Assembly (NCBI GenBank): GCA_023436825.1
Contig: JAEZHS010000628.1
Span: forward strand, 1-14,132
DNA length: 14,132 bases
Source: Pseudomonadota bacterium
Lineage (GTDB): Bacteria > Pseudomonadota > Alphaproteobacteria > Reyranellales > Reyranellaceae
Reading direction: 5' to 3'
In this document: positions 7,681 through 14,132 of the stretch, piece after piece
Position numbering within the stretch: the stretch's first letter is position 1
Layout of the letters: every line of letters starts with the position of its first letter
The notes under the pieces: model-generated
Seen by the model: only the letters and a program-made list of their open reading frames with translations
What the model was told of the DNA's origin: nothing
The model's database searches: none
Made by a program: the position numbers and the translations under genes

Positions 7681-8795
7681 TGGACGTCCGCCCCGTGGTC
7701 CTGGCTGCAGGTGGCACCGGCGGACACGTGTTCCCTGCCGAGGCGCTGGCCGGCGAGCTCGAGGCGCGTGGCGTGCCGTTCGCCCTGGTCACCGATTCGC
7801 GCGGCCGTCAGTGGCAGGGTGCGCTGTCCGGTCAGCCGATCCACTACATCCATTCGGCCAGCCCCAGCGGCTCGTTGGGGCAGCGGCTCAAGGCTTTGAT
7901 GTCGCTCGGGCTCGGCCTGTTCGACGCCTGGCTGGCGTTGGGCCGCATCGGTCCGTCGGCCGTCGTCGGCTTCGGCGGTTACGCTTCCGTGCCGACCATG
8001 GTGGCCGCTCGCCTGCGCCGCCTGCCGGCGATGCTGCATGAGCAGAACGCCGTGCTGGGCCGCGCCAACCGCATGGTGCTGGGCGGCGTCGAGCGCATCG
8101 CGACCTCGTTCGATCACACCCGCTTCATCGCCGACGGCGACAGCCGTGCCCACCTGGTCGGCAACCCGGTGCGCGAGGCTGTGCGCCTGCTGCGCGACCT
8201 GCCCTACCGGGCGCCGGGCGAGGGCCGCGTCGTCGACCTCGTCGTGTTCGGCGGCAGCCAGGGTGCAACGTCGTTCAGCCAGGTCGTGCCTGAGGCGATC
8301 CTCTCTTTGCCGCAGGCGTTGCGTTCCCGCATCCGCCTGGTCCAGCAGTGCCGGTCGGAGGATTTCGAGAAGGTGCGCCAGCGCTACACGCGCGGTGGCG
8401 TGGTCGCCGAATTGGCGCCGTTCTTCACCGATCTGCCGCAGCGGCTGGCGGCGGCCCATCTGGTGATCGGCCGAGCCGGCGCCTCGACCGTGGCCGAGCT
8501 TGCGACCATCGGCCGGCCCTCGATCCTGGTGCCCTATCCCTACGCCGCGGATGACCATCAGACCGCCAATGCCCGCGCCTTCGAAGCGGCGGGGGCCTGC
8601 ATCGTGGTGCCGCATGCCGAGTTCAGCGCGCCGGCCCTTGCCGGGCACCTGTCGGCATTGTTCGGCGAACCGCAGCGGCTGGCCGCGATGGCCGCCGCCG
8701 CCCACGCCGCCGGCCGGCCCGACGCCGCCGTACGCCTCGCCGACCTGGTCGGCGAGATGACCAAGACGTTCACGCCTGCAGGAGCCGTCGCATGA
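7680..8795 (+). CDS. murG: UDP-GlcNAc:lipid I N-acetylglucosaminyltransferase MurG
   Basis: This peripheral membrane GT-B glycosyltransferase on the cytoplasmic face converts lipid I to lipid II. It has 371 residues. The N-terminal glycine loop GGTGGH is at residues 11-16, a second G-loop (FGGYASVP) begins at 98, [12 protein letters not shown] follows, then the C-terminal domain opens with FGGSQGA at 190-196. The UDP-GlcNAc-binding part [10 protein letters not shown] runs over 264-273, with the conserved Glu 273, and is followed by [11 protein letters not shown]. The ATG overlaps the ftsW stop by one base (TGATG), with GGGAGG at 7667-7672 seven bases ahead. The reading frame is open for over a kilobase upstream through ftsW, but that extension is only a shadow. 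The gene ends in an ATGA overlap with murC. Confidence 0.97.
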   Translation: MDVRPVVLAAGGTGGHVFPAEALAGELEARGVPFALVTDSRGRQWQGALSGQPIHYIHSASPSGSLGQRLKALMSLGLGLFDAWLALGRIGPSAVVGFGGYASVPTMVAARLRRLPAMLHEQNAVLGRANRMVLGGVERIATSFDHTRFIADGDSRAHLVGNPVREAVRLLRDLPYRAPGEGRVVDLVVFGGSQGATSFSQVVPEAILSLPQALRSRIRLVQQCRSEDFEKVRQRYTRGGVVAELAPFFTDLPQRLAAAHLVIGRAGASTVAELATIGRPSILVPYPYAADDHQTANARAFEAAGACIVVPHAEFSAPALAGHLSALFGEPQRLAAMAAAAHAAGRPDAAVRLADLVGEMTKTFTPAGAVA

Positions 8796-10261
8796 GGGCA
8801 ATGCCGCTCGACCTCGGATTGATCCATTTCGTCGGCATCGGCGGCATCGGCATGTCGGGCATCGCCGAGGTGCTGCACAATCTCGGCTACAGGGTGCAGG
8901 GCAGCGACATCGCCGACGGCGCCAACACGCGCCGGCTGCAGGAGATCGGCATCAAGGTCGCGATCGGCCACCGCGCCGACAACATCGCCAACGCCCAGGT
9001 CGTGGTCGTGTCGAGCGCGGTCAAGAAGGACAATCCTGAGGTGCTGGCCGCCCGCGCGCGCCTCCTCCCGGTGGTGCGCCGCGCCGAGATGCTGGGCGAG
9101 CTGATGCGCCTGAAATGGTCGGTCGCGATCGGCGGCACGCACGGCAAGACGACGACGACCTCGATGGTCGCCGCCATGCTCGATGCCGGCGGGCTCGATC
9201 CCACGGTCATCAACGGCGGCATCATCAACGCCTACGGCACCAACGCCCGCCTGGGCGGCGGCGACTGGATGGTGGTCGAATCCGACGAATCGGACGGCTC
9301 GTTCCTGCGCCTGCCGGCTGTCATCGCCGTGGTCACCAACGTCGATCCCGAGCATCTCGACCACTACGGCACCTTCGACGCCCTGCGCGACGCCTTCGTG
9401 CGCTTCGTCGAGAACATTCCATTCTACGGCTTCGCCGTGCTGTGCACCGACCATCCCGAGGTGCAGGCGCTGATCCCGCGCATCGCCGATCGCCGCCTCG
9501 TCACCTACGGCATCGGCGCCAATGCCGACATCCGCGCCATCAACCTCAAGCTCGACCGCAGCGGCGCCGACTTCGACGTCATGATCCAGAACCGCGCGAC
9601 CAATGAGTCGCGCACCATCGTCGATCTGCGCCTGCCGATGTTCGGCCAGCACAACGTGCAGAACGCGCTGGCCGCCATCGCCGTGGCCCAGGAGATGGGC
9701 TTGCCCGACGAGACCATCCGCCGCGCGCTGGCCTCCTTCGCCGGTGTCAAGCGGCGCTTCACCAAGACCGGCGAGGCGCATGGCATCACCGTGATCGACG
9801 ACTACGGCCACCATCCCGTCGAGATCGCCGCCGTGCTGCGCGCCGCCCGCCAGGCCTATGGCGGCTCGGGACGGGTGATCGCGGTCATGCAGCCGCATCG
9901 CTACACGCGGCTCGCCTCGCTGAAGGGCGAGTTCGCGACCTGTTTCGGCGATGCCGATGCCGTCCTGATCGCCGACGTCTATGCGGCGGGGGAGACGCCG
10001 ATCGAAGGCGTGAACCGTGAGATGCTGGTGAGCCTGGTGCAGCGCGCCGGCCATCGCGACGTGGCGGCGCTCGGCGGCCCGGGCGACCTGCCCGGCCTGA
10101 TCTGGCAGATGGCGCGGCCGGGCGACGTCGTGGTGTGCCTGGGCGCCGGCAACATCACGGCGTGGGCGCACGCGCTGCCCGGCCAGCTCCAGCAGATCGC
10201 CGCCGAGCAGGCAGGCCTGCGCTCGATCGCCAACGATCATGGTCCAGGCTCGGCGGCATGA
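8792..10261 (+). CDS. murC: UDP-MurNAc:L-alanine ligase MurC
   Basis: This cytoplasmic ligase adds the first amino acid, L-Ala, to UDP-MurNAc. It has 489 residues. Motifs in order: the N-terminal nucleotide loop [18 protein letters not shown] loop GTHGKTTTT from residue 115, SDESDGSF, the [11 protein letters not shown] segment, [11 protein letters not shown], and [10 protein letters not shown] opening the C-terminal domain. GTHGKT with HFVGIGG is characteristic of MurC; the related recycling ligase Mpl is not expected in a dcw cluster. The ATG start has GGAG (8781-8784) seven bases ahead and overlaps the murG stop as ATGA. A second in-frame ATG three codons later (8801) is possible but further from the ribosome site. 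The next gene overlaps in the same manner. Confidence 0.97.
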   Translation: MRAMPLDLGLIHFVGIGGIGMSGIAEVLHNLGYRVQGSDIADGANTRRLQEIGIKVAIGHRADNIANAQVVVVSSAVKKDNPEVLAARARLLPVVRRAEMLGELMRLKWSVAIGGTHGKTTTTSMVAAMLDAGGLDPTVINGGIINAYGTNARLGGGDWMVVESDESDGSFLRLPAVIAVVTNVDPEHLDHYGTFDALRDAFVRFVENIPFYGFAVLCTDHPEVQALIPRIADRRLVTYGIGANADIRAINLKLDRSGADFDVMIQNRATNESRTIVDLRLPMFGQHNVQNALAAIAVAQEMGLPDETIRRALASFAGVKRRFTKTGEAHGITVIDDYGHHPVEIAAVLRAARQAYGGSGRVIAVMQPHRYTRLASLKGEFATCFGDADAVLIADVYAAGETPIEGVNREMLVSLVQRAGHRDVAALGGPGDLPGLIWQMARPGDVVVCLGAGNITAWAHALPGQLQQIAAEQAGLRSIANDHGPGSAA

Positions 10262-11172
10262 TGGCGCTAGCGACCCGTCCTCACCTGATCGACCGGCTGG
10301 CCAAGCCGCGCGGCCGTCTCACCGCCGATGCGCCGCTCGGGCCGCAGACTTGGTTCGCCACCGGCGGGCCGGCCGAGGTGCTGTTCCGGCCGGCCGATGT
10401 CGAGGACCTCGCGACGTTCCTGGCGACGCTGCCGGGCGACGTTCCGGTCACGGTGCTGGGCGTGGGTTCCAACGTCGTCGTCCGCGATGGCGGCATCAAG
10501 GGCGTGGTGATCCGGCTGTTGCGCGGCTTCACCGGCATCACCGTCGAGGGCCACGAGGTGGTTGCCGGCGCCGGTGCGCCCGATCTCAACGTGGCGCTGA
10601 CGGCGCGCGAGCATTCCCTTGCGGGGCTGGAGTTCCTGAGCGGCATACCCGGTACGATCGGCGGCGCGTTCCCGACCAATGCCGGCGCTTACGGCAGCGA
10701 GTTGGCCGAGGTGTTGATCTCGGCCCAGGCGGTCGATCGCGCGGGCAGGATCTTCACCGTGACGCCGAAGCAGCTCGGCCTTTCCTACCGGCACAGCGAT
10801 GCGCCGGCGGACTGGATCTTCACCTCGGCACGGCTCAGGGCTGCGCCCGGTGACCAGCTTGCGATTGCGCGGCGCATCAACGAGATCGACGCTGCGCGCG
10901 CCGACTCCCAGCCGCGCAGCCGGACCGGCGGCTCGACCTTCGCCAACCCGCCCGGCCACAAGGCATGGGAGCTGATCGACGCCGCCGGCTGCCGCGGTCT
11001 CGCGGTCGGCGGCGCGCAGGTCTCGGAGAAGCACACCAATTTCCTGATCAACACCGGCGCCGCCACGGCTTCCGACATCGAGAAGCTGGGTGAGGAGGTG
11101 CGCCGGCGCGTGTTCGACAAGAGCGGCGTACAGCTCCAGTGGGAGATCCGGCGCCTCGGAGAGTTCGCATGA
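10258..11172 (+). CDS. murB: UDP-N-acetylenolpyruvoylglucosamine reductase MurB
   Basis: This FAD-dependent cytoplasmic oxidoreductase uses NADPH to make UDP-MurNAc, the substrate of MurC. It has 304 residues, the short form of the family. FAD-binding elements [12 protein letters not shown] and [18 protein letters not shown] are present. The proton-donating Ser is in [10 protein letters not shown] (Ser 226), and a Glu near the C-terminus in WEIRRLGE (Glu 296) is the probable partner residue. The GSxFxNPPG form with a short C-terminal part fits the type II MurB group, not the longer E. coli-like type I. The start is the first of two tandem ATGs (10258 and 10261). The first gives an ATGA overlap with murC. 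No strong ribosome site precedes it, so translation probably depends on coupling to murC. Confidence 0.95.
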   Translation: MMALATRPHLIDRLAKPRGRLTADAPLGPQTWFATGGPAEVLFRPADVEDLATFLATLPGDVPVTVLGVGSNVVVRDGGIKGVVIRLLRGFTGITVEGHEVVAGAGAPDLNVALTAREHSLAGLEFLSGIPGTIGGAFPTNAGAYGSELAEVLISAQAVDRAGRIFTVTPKQLGLSYRHSDAPADWIFTSARLRAAPGDQLAIARRINEIDAARADSQPRSRTGGSTFANPPGHKAWELIDAAGCRGLAVGGAQVSEKHTNFLINTGAATASDIEKLGEEVRRRVFDKSGVQLQWEIRRLGEFA

Positions 11173-12101
11173 GTCGCAAGGTTGCGGTCCTGATGGGCGG
11201 CTGGTCGCCCGAGCGCGAGGTTTCGCTGGTGAGCGGCAAGGCCTGCGCAGAAGGTCTGCGCGAAGGCGGACATGATGTCATCGAGTACGACGTCCAGCGC
11301 GACCTGCGCGCCCTGATCGAATTCCTGCGGCCGGCCAAGGGCGGCGGTCCCGACGTCGTGTTCAACGCCCTGCACGGCAAGTACGGCGAGGACGGCTGCA
11401 TCCAGGGTGTGCTGGAAGTGCTGGCTGTGCCCTATACACATTCCGGTGTGCTAGCCTCGGCCATCGCGATGGACAAGCCGATGGCCCGCCACGTCTTCAC
11501 CTCGCTCGGCATGCGCGTCGCCGAAGGCCGGGTGATCGAACGGCAGTCGCTTGCCTGGGGCGATCCCATGCCGCGACCTTATGTTGTGAAGCCGATCGAC
11601 CAGGGTTCCAGCGTTGGCGTGCACATCGTGCGCGAAGGCGACAACCTCGCCGCAGTGGAGCTCGCGGAGGCGAAGTTCGGCAATCGGGTCCTGGTCGAGA
11701 AGTTCGTGCCGGGTCGGGAGCTCACGGTCGCGGTCATGGGCGACAAGCCGATCGCCGTCACGGAGTTGAGGCCGCGCACGCGCTTCTACGACTACGAGGC
11801 CAAGTACACCGACGGCGTCACCGAGCATCTCGTGCCGGCACCAATCCCGACCGAGGTCTACGAGCTCGCCAAGGATTGGGCGCTCATGGCGCACGAGGCG
11901 CTGGGCTGCAGCGGGCTCACCCGCACCGACCTGCGCTGGGACGAGTCCAAGCCCGACACCAGCGGCCTGGTGGTGCTGGAGATCAACACCCAGCCCGGCA
12001 TGACGCCCCTGTCGCTGGCGCCGGAGCAGGCCAAGTGGGCCGGCATCTCGTGGTCGCAGCTCATGACCTGGATGGTCGACAATGCGAGGCATCCGGCATG
12101 A
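11169..12101 (+). CDS. ddlB: D-alanine--D-alanine ligase (Ddl)
   Basis: This cytoplasmic ATP-grasp enzyme makes the D-Ala-D-Ala used by MurF. It has 310 residues, the compact DdlB-like length. The N-terminal VLMGGWSPEREVSL places Glu 15 at the usual first-substrate position. Further motifs are LHGKYGEDG, KPIDQGSSVGV with Ser 147/148, EKFVPGRELTVAV, the FYDYEAKY segment with Tyr 213 (the tyrosine associated with D-Ala rather than D-lactate specificity), and the metal-binding EINTQPGMT near the C-terminus. I therefore infer a normal D-Ala-D-Ala enzyme, not a vancomycin-resistance ligase. The ATG overlaps the murB stop as ATGA and has GGAG (11158-11161) seven bases ahead. The stop overlaps the ftsQ start. 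Confidence 0.96.
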   Translation: MSRKVAVLMGGWSPEREVSLVSGKACAEGLREGGHDVIEYDVQRDLRALIEFLRPAKGGGPDVVFNALHGKYGEDGCIQGVLEVLAVPYTHSGVLASAIAMDKPMARHVFTSLGMRVAEGRVIERQSLAWGDPMPRPYVVKPIDQGSSVGVHIVREGDNLAAVELAEAKFGNRVLVEKFVPGRELTVAVMGDKPIAVTELRPRTRFYDYEAKYTDGVTEHLVPAPIPTEVYELAKDWALMAHEALGCSGLTRTDLRWDESKPDTSGLVVLEINTQPGMTPLSLAPEQAKWAGISWSQLMTWMVDNARHPA

Positions 12102-12958
12102 AGGCGGATCCCACCGAGGCACCCCGCAGGCGCGACTACGATCGCCGCAAGAAGCGTGCGCCGATCAAGAAGATCGGCCGCCCGTTCTGGCGCCAGCCGC
12201 TGGCGCTCGGCCTGATCGTGATGCTGCTGGGAGCCGGCGGTGGCGGCGGCTGGTGGGCCTGGCACGAGGGTTGGCTGGTCGAGGCGCGCAACCGCCTGGA
12301 CGCGATAGGCCTTGCCATCGTCGGCGCCGTCACGCCCTTCAAGCTGGTCGACGTCTCGGTCGAGGGCCGCGATTATGTCGAGCGCAGCGCTATCCTGGAT
12401 GCGCTCGGCGTCAAGGCGGGCGATTCACTGCTGGGCATCGACCTGCAGGCCTCGCGCCAGCGGCTCGAGGCGATCGACTGGGTGGCCAGCGCCACCGTCG
12501 AGCGCCGCCTGCCCGACACGCTCTACGTCACCCTGGTCGAGCGCCGCGCCGTCGCCATCTGGCAGAACGGCGACGAATACACGCTGATCGACCGCGACGG
12601 CCGCACCGTGCGCGCCAGCCGCATGCCGCCGGGCGCGGAGAAGCTCCTGCTGCTGGGCGGCCCCGGCGCGCCCGAGCATGTCGGCGAGCTGCTGCTGCTG
12701 CTGGCCTACGAGCCTGACGTTGCACGCGATCTGCGCTCGGCCGTGTGGGTCGGCCAGCGCCGCTGGAACCTGGTGCTCAACAACGGCGTCGAGATCTGGC
12801 TGCCCGAGGAGGATGCGGTCGCCGCCCTCCAGCAGCTCGTGAAGCTCGACGACAAACACAAATTGCTCTCGCGCGAATTCGGCGTCGTCGATCTAAGATT
12901 GCCGGACAAGCTCTATCTCAGGAAACGCTCGGGCGATGCGACGCCTGGACCGGTGTGA
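12098..12958 (+). CDS. ftsQ: Cell division protein FtsQ
   Basis: This bitopic inner-membrane protein scaffolds the divisome, linking early and late components with FtsB and FtsL. It has 286 residues. A basic cytoplasmic N-terminus (residues 10-32, with RRR and RRKKR runs) is followed by one hydrophobic segment at about 35-55 containing a five-glycine run. The periplasmic POTRA domain starts near residue 81 (FKLVDVSVEGRDYV) and runs to about 150. It is followed by the FtsQ-type beta domain with LVERRAVAIWQNGDEYTLIDRDG and NNGVEIWLPEED. The ATG overlaps the ddl stop as ATGA and has GAGG eight bases ahead (12086-12089). Sequence conservation in this family is low, so the call rests on architecture, FtsQ-like segments and position before ftsA. 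Confidence 0.92.
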   Translation: MKADPTEAPRRRDYDRRKKRAPIKKIGRPFWRQPLALGLIVMLLGAGGGGGWWAWHEGWLVEARNRLDAIGLAIVGAVTPFKLVDVSVEGRDYVERSAILDALGVKAGDSLLGIDLQASRQRLEAIDWVASATVERRLPDTLYVTLVERRAVAIWQNGDEYTLIDRDGRTVRASRMPPGAEKLLLLGGPGAPEHVGELLLLLAYEPDVARDLRSAVWVGQRRWNLVLNNGVEIWLPEEDAVAALQQLVKLDDKHKLLSREFGVVDLRLPDKLYLRKRSGDATPGPV

Positions 12959-12976
12959 AATGCTCGGTGAAGCATT
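12959..12976 (+). other. Small AT-richer hairpin in the ftsQ-ftsA gap
   Basis: AATGCT at 12959-12964 pairs with AGCATT at 12971-12976 around a six-base loop, directly after the ftsQ stop. This is in the only sizeable gap of the window (12959-13003, 45 bases), which is noticeably less GC-rich than its surroundings. It lacks a T-run, so it is not a standard intrinsic terminator. It could influence ftsA expression or mRNA processing, or be chance: a six-base stem is weak evidence. Confidence 0.3.
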
Positions 12977-12993
12977 AGTGTAAGCGTAGCGAC

Positions 12994-13000
12994 GGGGGAG
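12994..13000 (+). promoter_or_regulatory. G-rich ribosome binding site before ftsA
   Basis: A GGGGGAG run ends three bases before the GTG at 13004. That spacing is short for a standard site, where about 5-9 bases is usual. If the ribosome pairs with the first Gs the effective spacing is longer. No ATG, GTG or TTG lies upstream in frame before the TGA at 12968; the next one downstream is GTG 13025, which is too far from the G-run. Confidence 0.5.
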
Positions 13001-13003
13001 ATC

Positions 13004-14132
13004 GTGGCTAAGACAAGAAACGGCGTGATTGCGGCTCTCGATATCGGCACCAGCAAGGTCGTCTGCTTCGTGGCGCGCGTGGACGGCCAGGGCTTGCGCG
13101 TGGTCGGTATCGGCCATCAGCCGGCACAGGGCATGCGATCGGGCAACATCGTCGACATGGAAGCCGCCACGCGCGCCATCTCATCGGCAGTGTCGACCGC
13201 GGAAGAAATGTGCGGCGAGCACGTGCGCGAGGTCATCGTCGGCGTGAGCGGCGGCTCGGGCGCCTCGCACCACCCGAGCCTCGCCCTCGCCATCGGCCAC
13301 CATGAGATCGGCGAGCGCGACGTGCGCCGCGTTCAGCAGCACATCCACCTGCCGGCCGAGACCGCCGACCGCGACATCATCCACTCTGAAGCCATCGGCT
13401 TCTCGGTCGACGGCACGCCGGTGCGCGATGCGCGCGGCATGTTCGGCGAGCGGCTGGGCGTGGAAGTCCACCTGGTGACGGCGGCCAGCGGGTCGATGCG
13501 CAACCTGCAGGTCTGCGTGCGCCGCGCCCATCTCGAGATCGCCGACCGTGTCGTGGCGGCCCATGCCGCCGGCCTCAGCTCGCTGGTGTCCGACGAGCGC
13601 GACCTCGGCGTCACCCTGATCGATATGGGCGGCGGCACGACCTCGATCGCCGTCTTCTACGAAGGCCATCTCGTGCACGTCGACAGCATCCCGGTCGGCG
13701 GCGAGCACGTCACGCGCGACATCGCCCGCGGATTGTCGACGCCGCTCGCCCATGCCGAGCGCATGAAGACCCAGATCGGCCGCGCCGTCGCCAAGCCCAA
13801 CGACGAGTACGACATCATCGACGTGCCGCTGATCGGCGAGGAGGATCGCACGCGCCCCAACCACATCCCGCGCTCGATCCTGGTCGGCATCATCCGGCCG
13901 CGCGTCGAGGAGACATTCGAGCTGGTCCGCAGCCGACTCGAGGCCAGCGGTGTGGATAAGTTGGCCGGCGGACGCGCCGTTCTGGTCGGCGGCGGCTGTC
14001 AGCTCGACGGCGTGCCCGAGGTCGCCGCGTCGATTCTCAACAAGAAAGTGCGCACCGGCGGTCCGCTGCGCCTCGCCGGACTCGCGGATTCGACCGGTGG
14101 CCCGGCGTTTTCGGCGGCGGCCGGTCTTCTTT
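13004..14132 (+). CDS. ftsA: Cell division protein FtsA, 5' part
   Basis: This actin-fold ATPase tethers FtsZ filaments to the inner membrane and signals to FtsW/FtsI. About 376 residues are in the window; the C-terminal end, including the membrane-binding amphipathic helix, lies beyond base 14132. Visible motifs: phosphate-1 loop ALDIGTSK (Asp 13), the 1C (SHS2) insertion expected at roughly 85-165, phosphate-2 loop LIDMGGGTTS (Asp 207), and the adenosine motif LVGGGCQLDGVPEV (first Gly 329). The start is GTG 13004, giving MAKTRNGVIAALDIG, the usual FtsA opening; GTG 13025 would clip the first strand. It is the only gene here separated from its neighbour by a real gap, 45 bases after ftsQ. 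MreB is excluded by the FtsA-type motifs and the operon context. Confidence 0.96.
   Translation, partial: MAKTRNGVIAALDIGTSKVVCFVARVDGQGLRVVGIGHQPAQGMRSGNIVDMEAATRAISSAVSTAEEMCGEHVREVIVGVSGGSGASHHPSLALAIGHHEIGERDVRRVQQHIHLPAETADRDIIHSEAIGFSVDGTPVRDARGMFGERLGVEVHLVTAASGSMRNLQVCVRRAHLEIADRVVAAHAAGLSSLVSDERDLGVTLIDMGGGTTSIAVFYEGHLVHVDSIPVGGEHVTRDIARGLSTPLAHAERMKTQIGRAVAKPNDEYDIIDVPLIGEEDRTRPNHIPRSILVGIIRPRVEETFELVRSRLEASGVDKLAGGRAVLVGGGCQLDGVPEVAASILNKKVRTGGPLRLAGLADSTGGPAFSAAAGLL

Larger units (their letters stand above)
1..14132 (+). other. dcw (division and cell wall) gene cluster, internal part
   Basis: Twelve same-strand genes in the classical dcw order fill the window, entering inside ftsI and leaving inside ftsA. 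Non-coding DNA between them totals about 49 bases: 4 between mraY and murD, 45 between ftsQ and ftsA. Junctions are GTGA (murE/murF, murD/ftsW), direct abutment (murF/mraY), TGATG (ftsW/murG) or ATGA (murG/murC, murC/murB, murB/ddl, ddl/ftsQ). This suggests one polycistronic, translationally coupled transcript whose promoter lies upstream of the window. By analogy with other dcw clusters ftsZ should follow ftsA, but it is not in view. No RNA gene, insertion sequence or CRISPR was seen. Confidence 0.97.

Noticed and set aside
8558..10240. A 560-codon open frame on the minus strand across murG and murC.
   Set aside because: It is a shadow of the GC-rich codon pattern of murC, with no recognisable domain and biased composition.
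11169..12101. Ddl as a D-Ala-D-lactate (vancomycin-resistance type) ligase.
   Set aside because: The tyrosine of the YDYEAKY segment that marks D-Ala-D-Ala specificity is present, and the gene sits in the housekeeping cluster.
12959..12976. The ftsQ-ftsA hairpin as an intrinsic terminator.
   Set aside because: The stem is only six base pairs, is not GC-rich and has no following T-run.
1..14132. A hidden undescribed system such as a defence island, biosynthetic cluster, phage or mobile cargo.
   Set aside because: Virtually every base is accounted for by core dcw genes with intact motifs. There is no foreign gene, no integrase or transposase, and no room between genes.

Overview
The window is one unbroken stretch of the division and cell wall (dcw) cluster of a high-GC Gram-negative bacterium. 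Every gene is on the + strand, in the order ftsI (3' part) - murE - murF - mraY - murD - ftsW - murG - murC - murB - ddl - ftsQ - ftsA (5' part). Gene order, the high GC content, the protein flavour (short ddl, FtsQ with a basic N-terminus, no ftsL/mraZ in view) and a C-rich/G-rich palindromic repeat of a kind familiar from alphaproteobacterial chromosomes all point to an alphaproteobacterium, possibly of the Rhodospirillales/Reyranella type. That placement is an inference from pattern and was not searched.

Layout: positions 1-1155 carry the transpeptidase domain of FtsI (PBP3). Positions 1142-7680 carry MurE, MurF, MraY, MurD and FtsW. Positions 7680-12101 carry MurG, MurC, MurB and Ddl. Positions 12098-12958 carry FtsQ, and 13004 to the end carries about 376 residues of FtsA. 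Only two gaps lie between genes: 4 bases between mraY and murD, and 45 bases between ftsQ and ftsA. All other junctions abut or overlap (GTGA, TGATG or ATGA), so the whole string looks like one translationally coupled operon. No stretch above 300 bases lacks a gene.

How the genes work together: MurB, MurC, MurD, MurE and MurF build UDP-MurNAc-pentapeptide in the cytoplasm. Ddl supplies the D-Ala-D-Ala, and the DNPR motif of MurE indicates meso-diaminopimelate at position 3. MraY moves the product onto undecaprenyl phosphate to give lipid I, and MurG adds GlcNAc to give lipid II. FtsW polymerises and FtsI cross-links it at the septum. FtsQ and FtsA belong to the divisome that recruits and activates this pair.

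The one strikingly unusual element is a 58-base palindromic repeat (1176-1233) inside the 5' end of the murE reading frame. It is read through as about 19-20 extra Gly/Pro-rich residues between the N-terminal helix and the conserved LDSR segment. The best murE start is then a TTG at 1142 that overlaps ftsI. I see no new biological system beyond this; the rest is a canonical dcw cluster.
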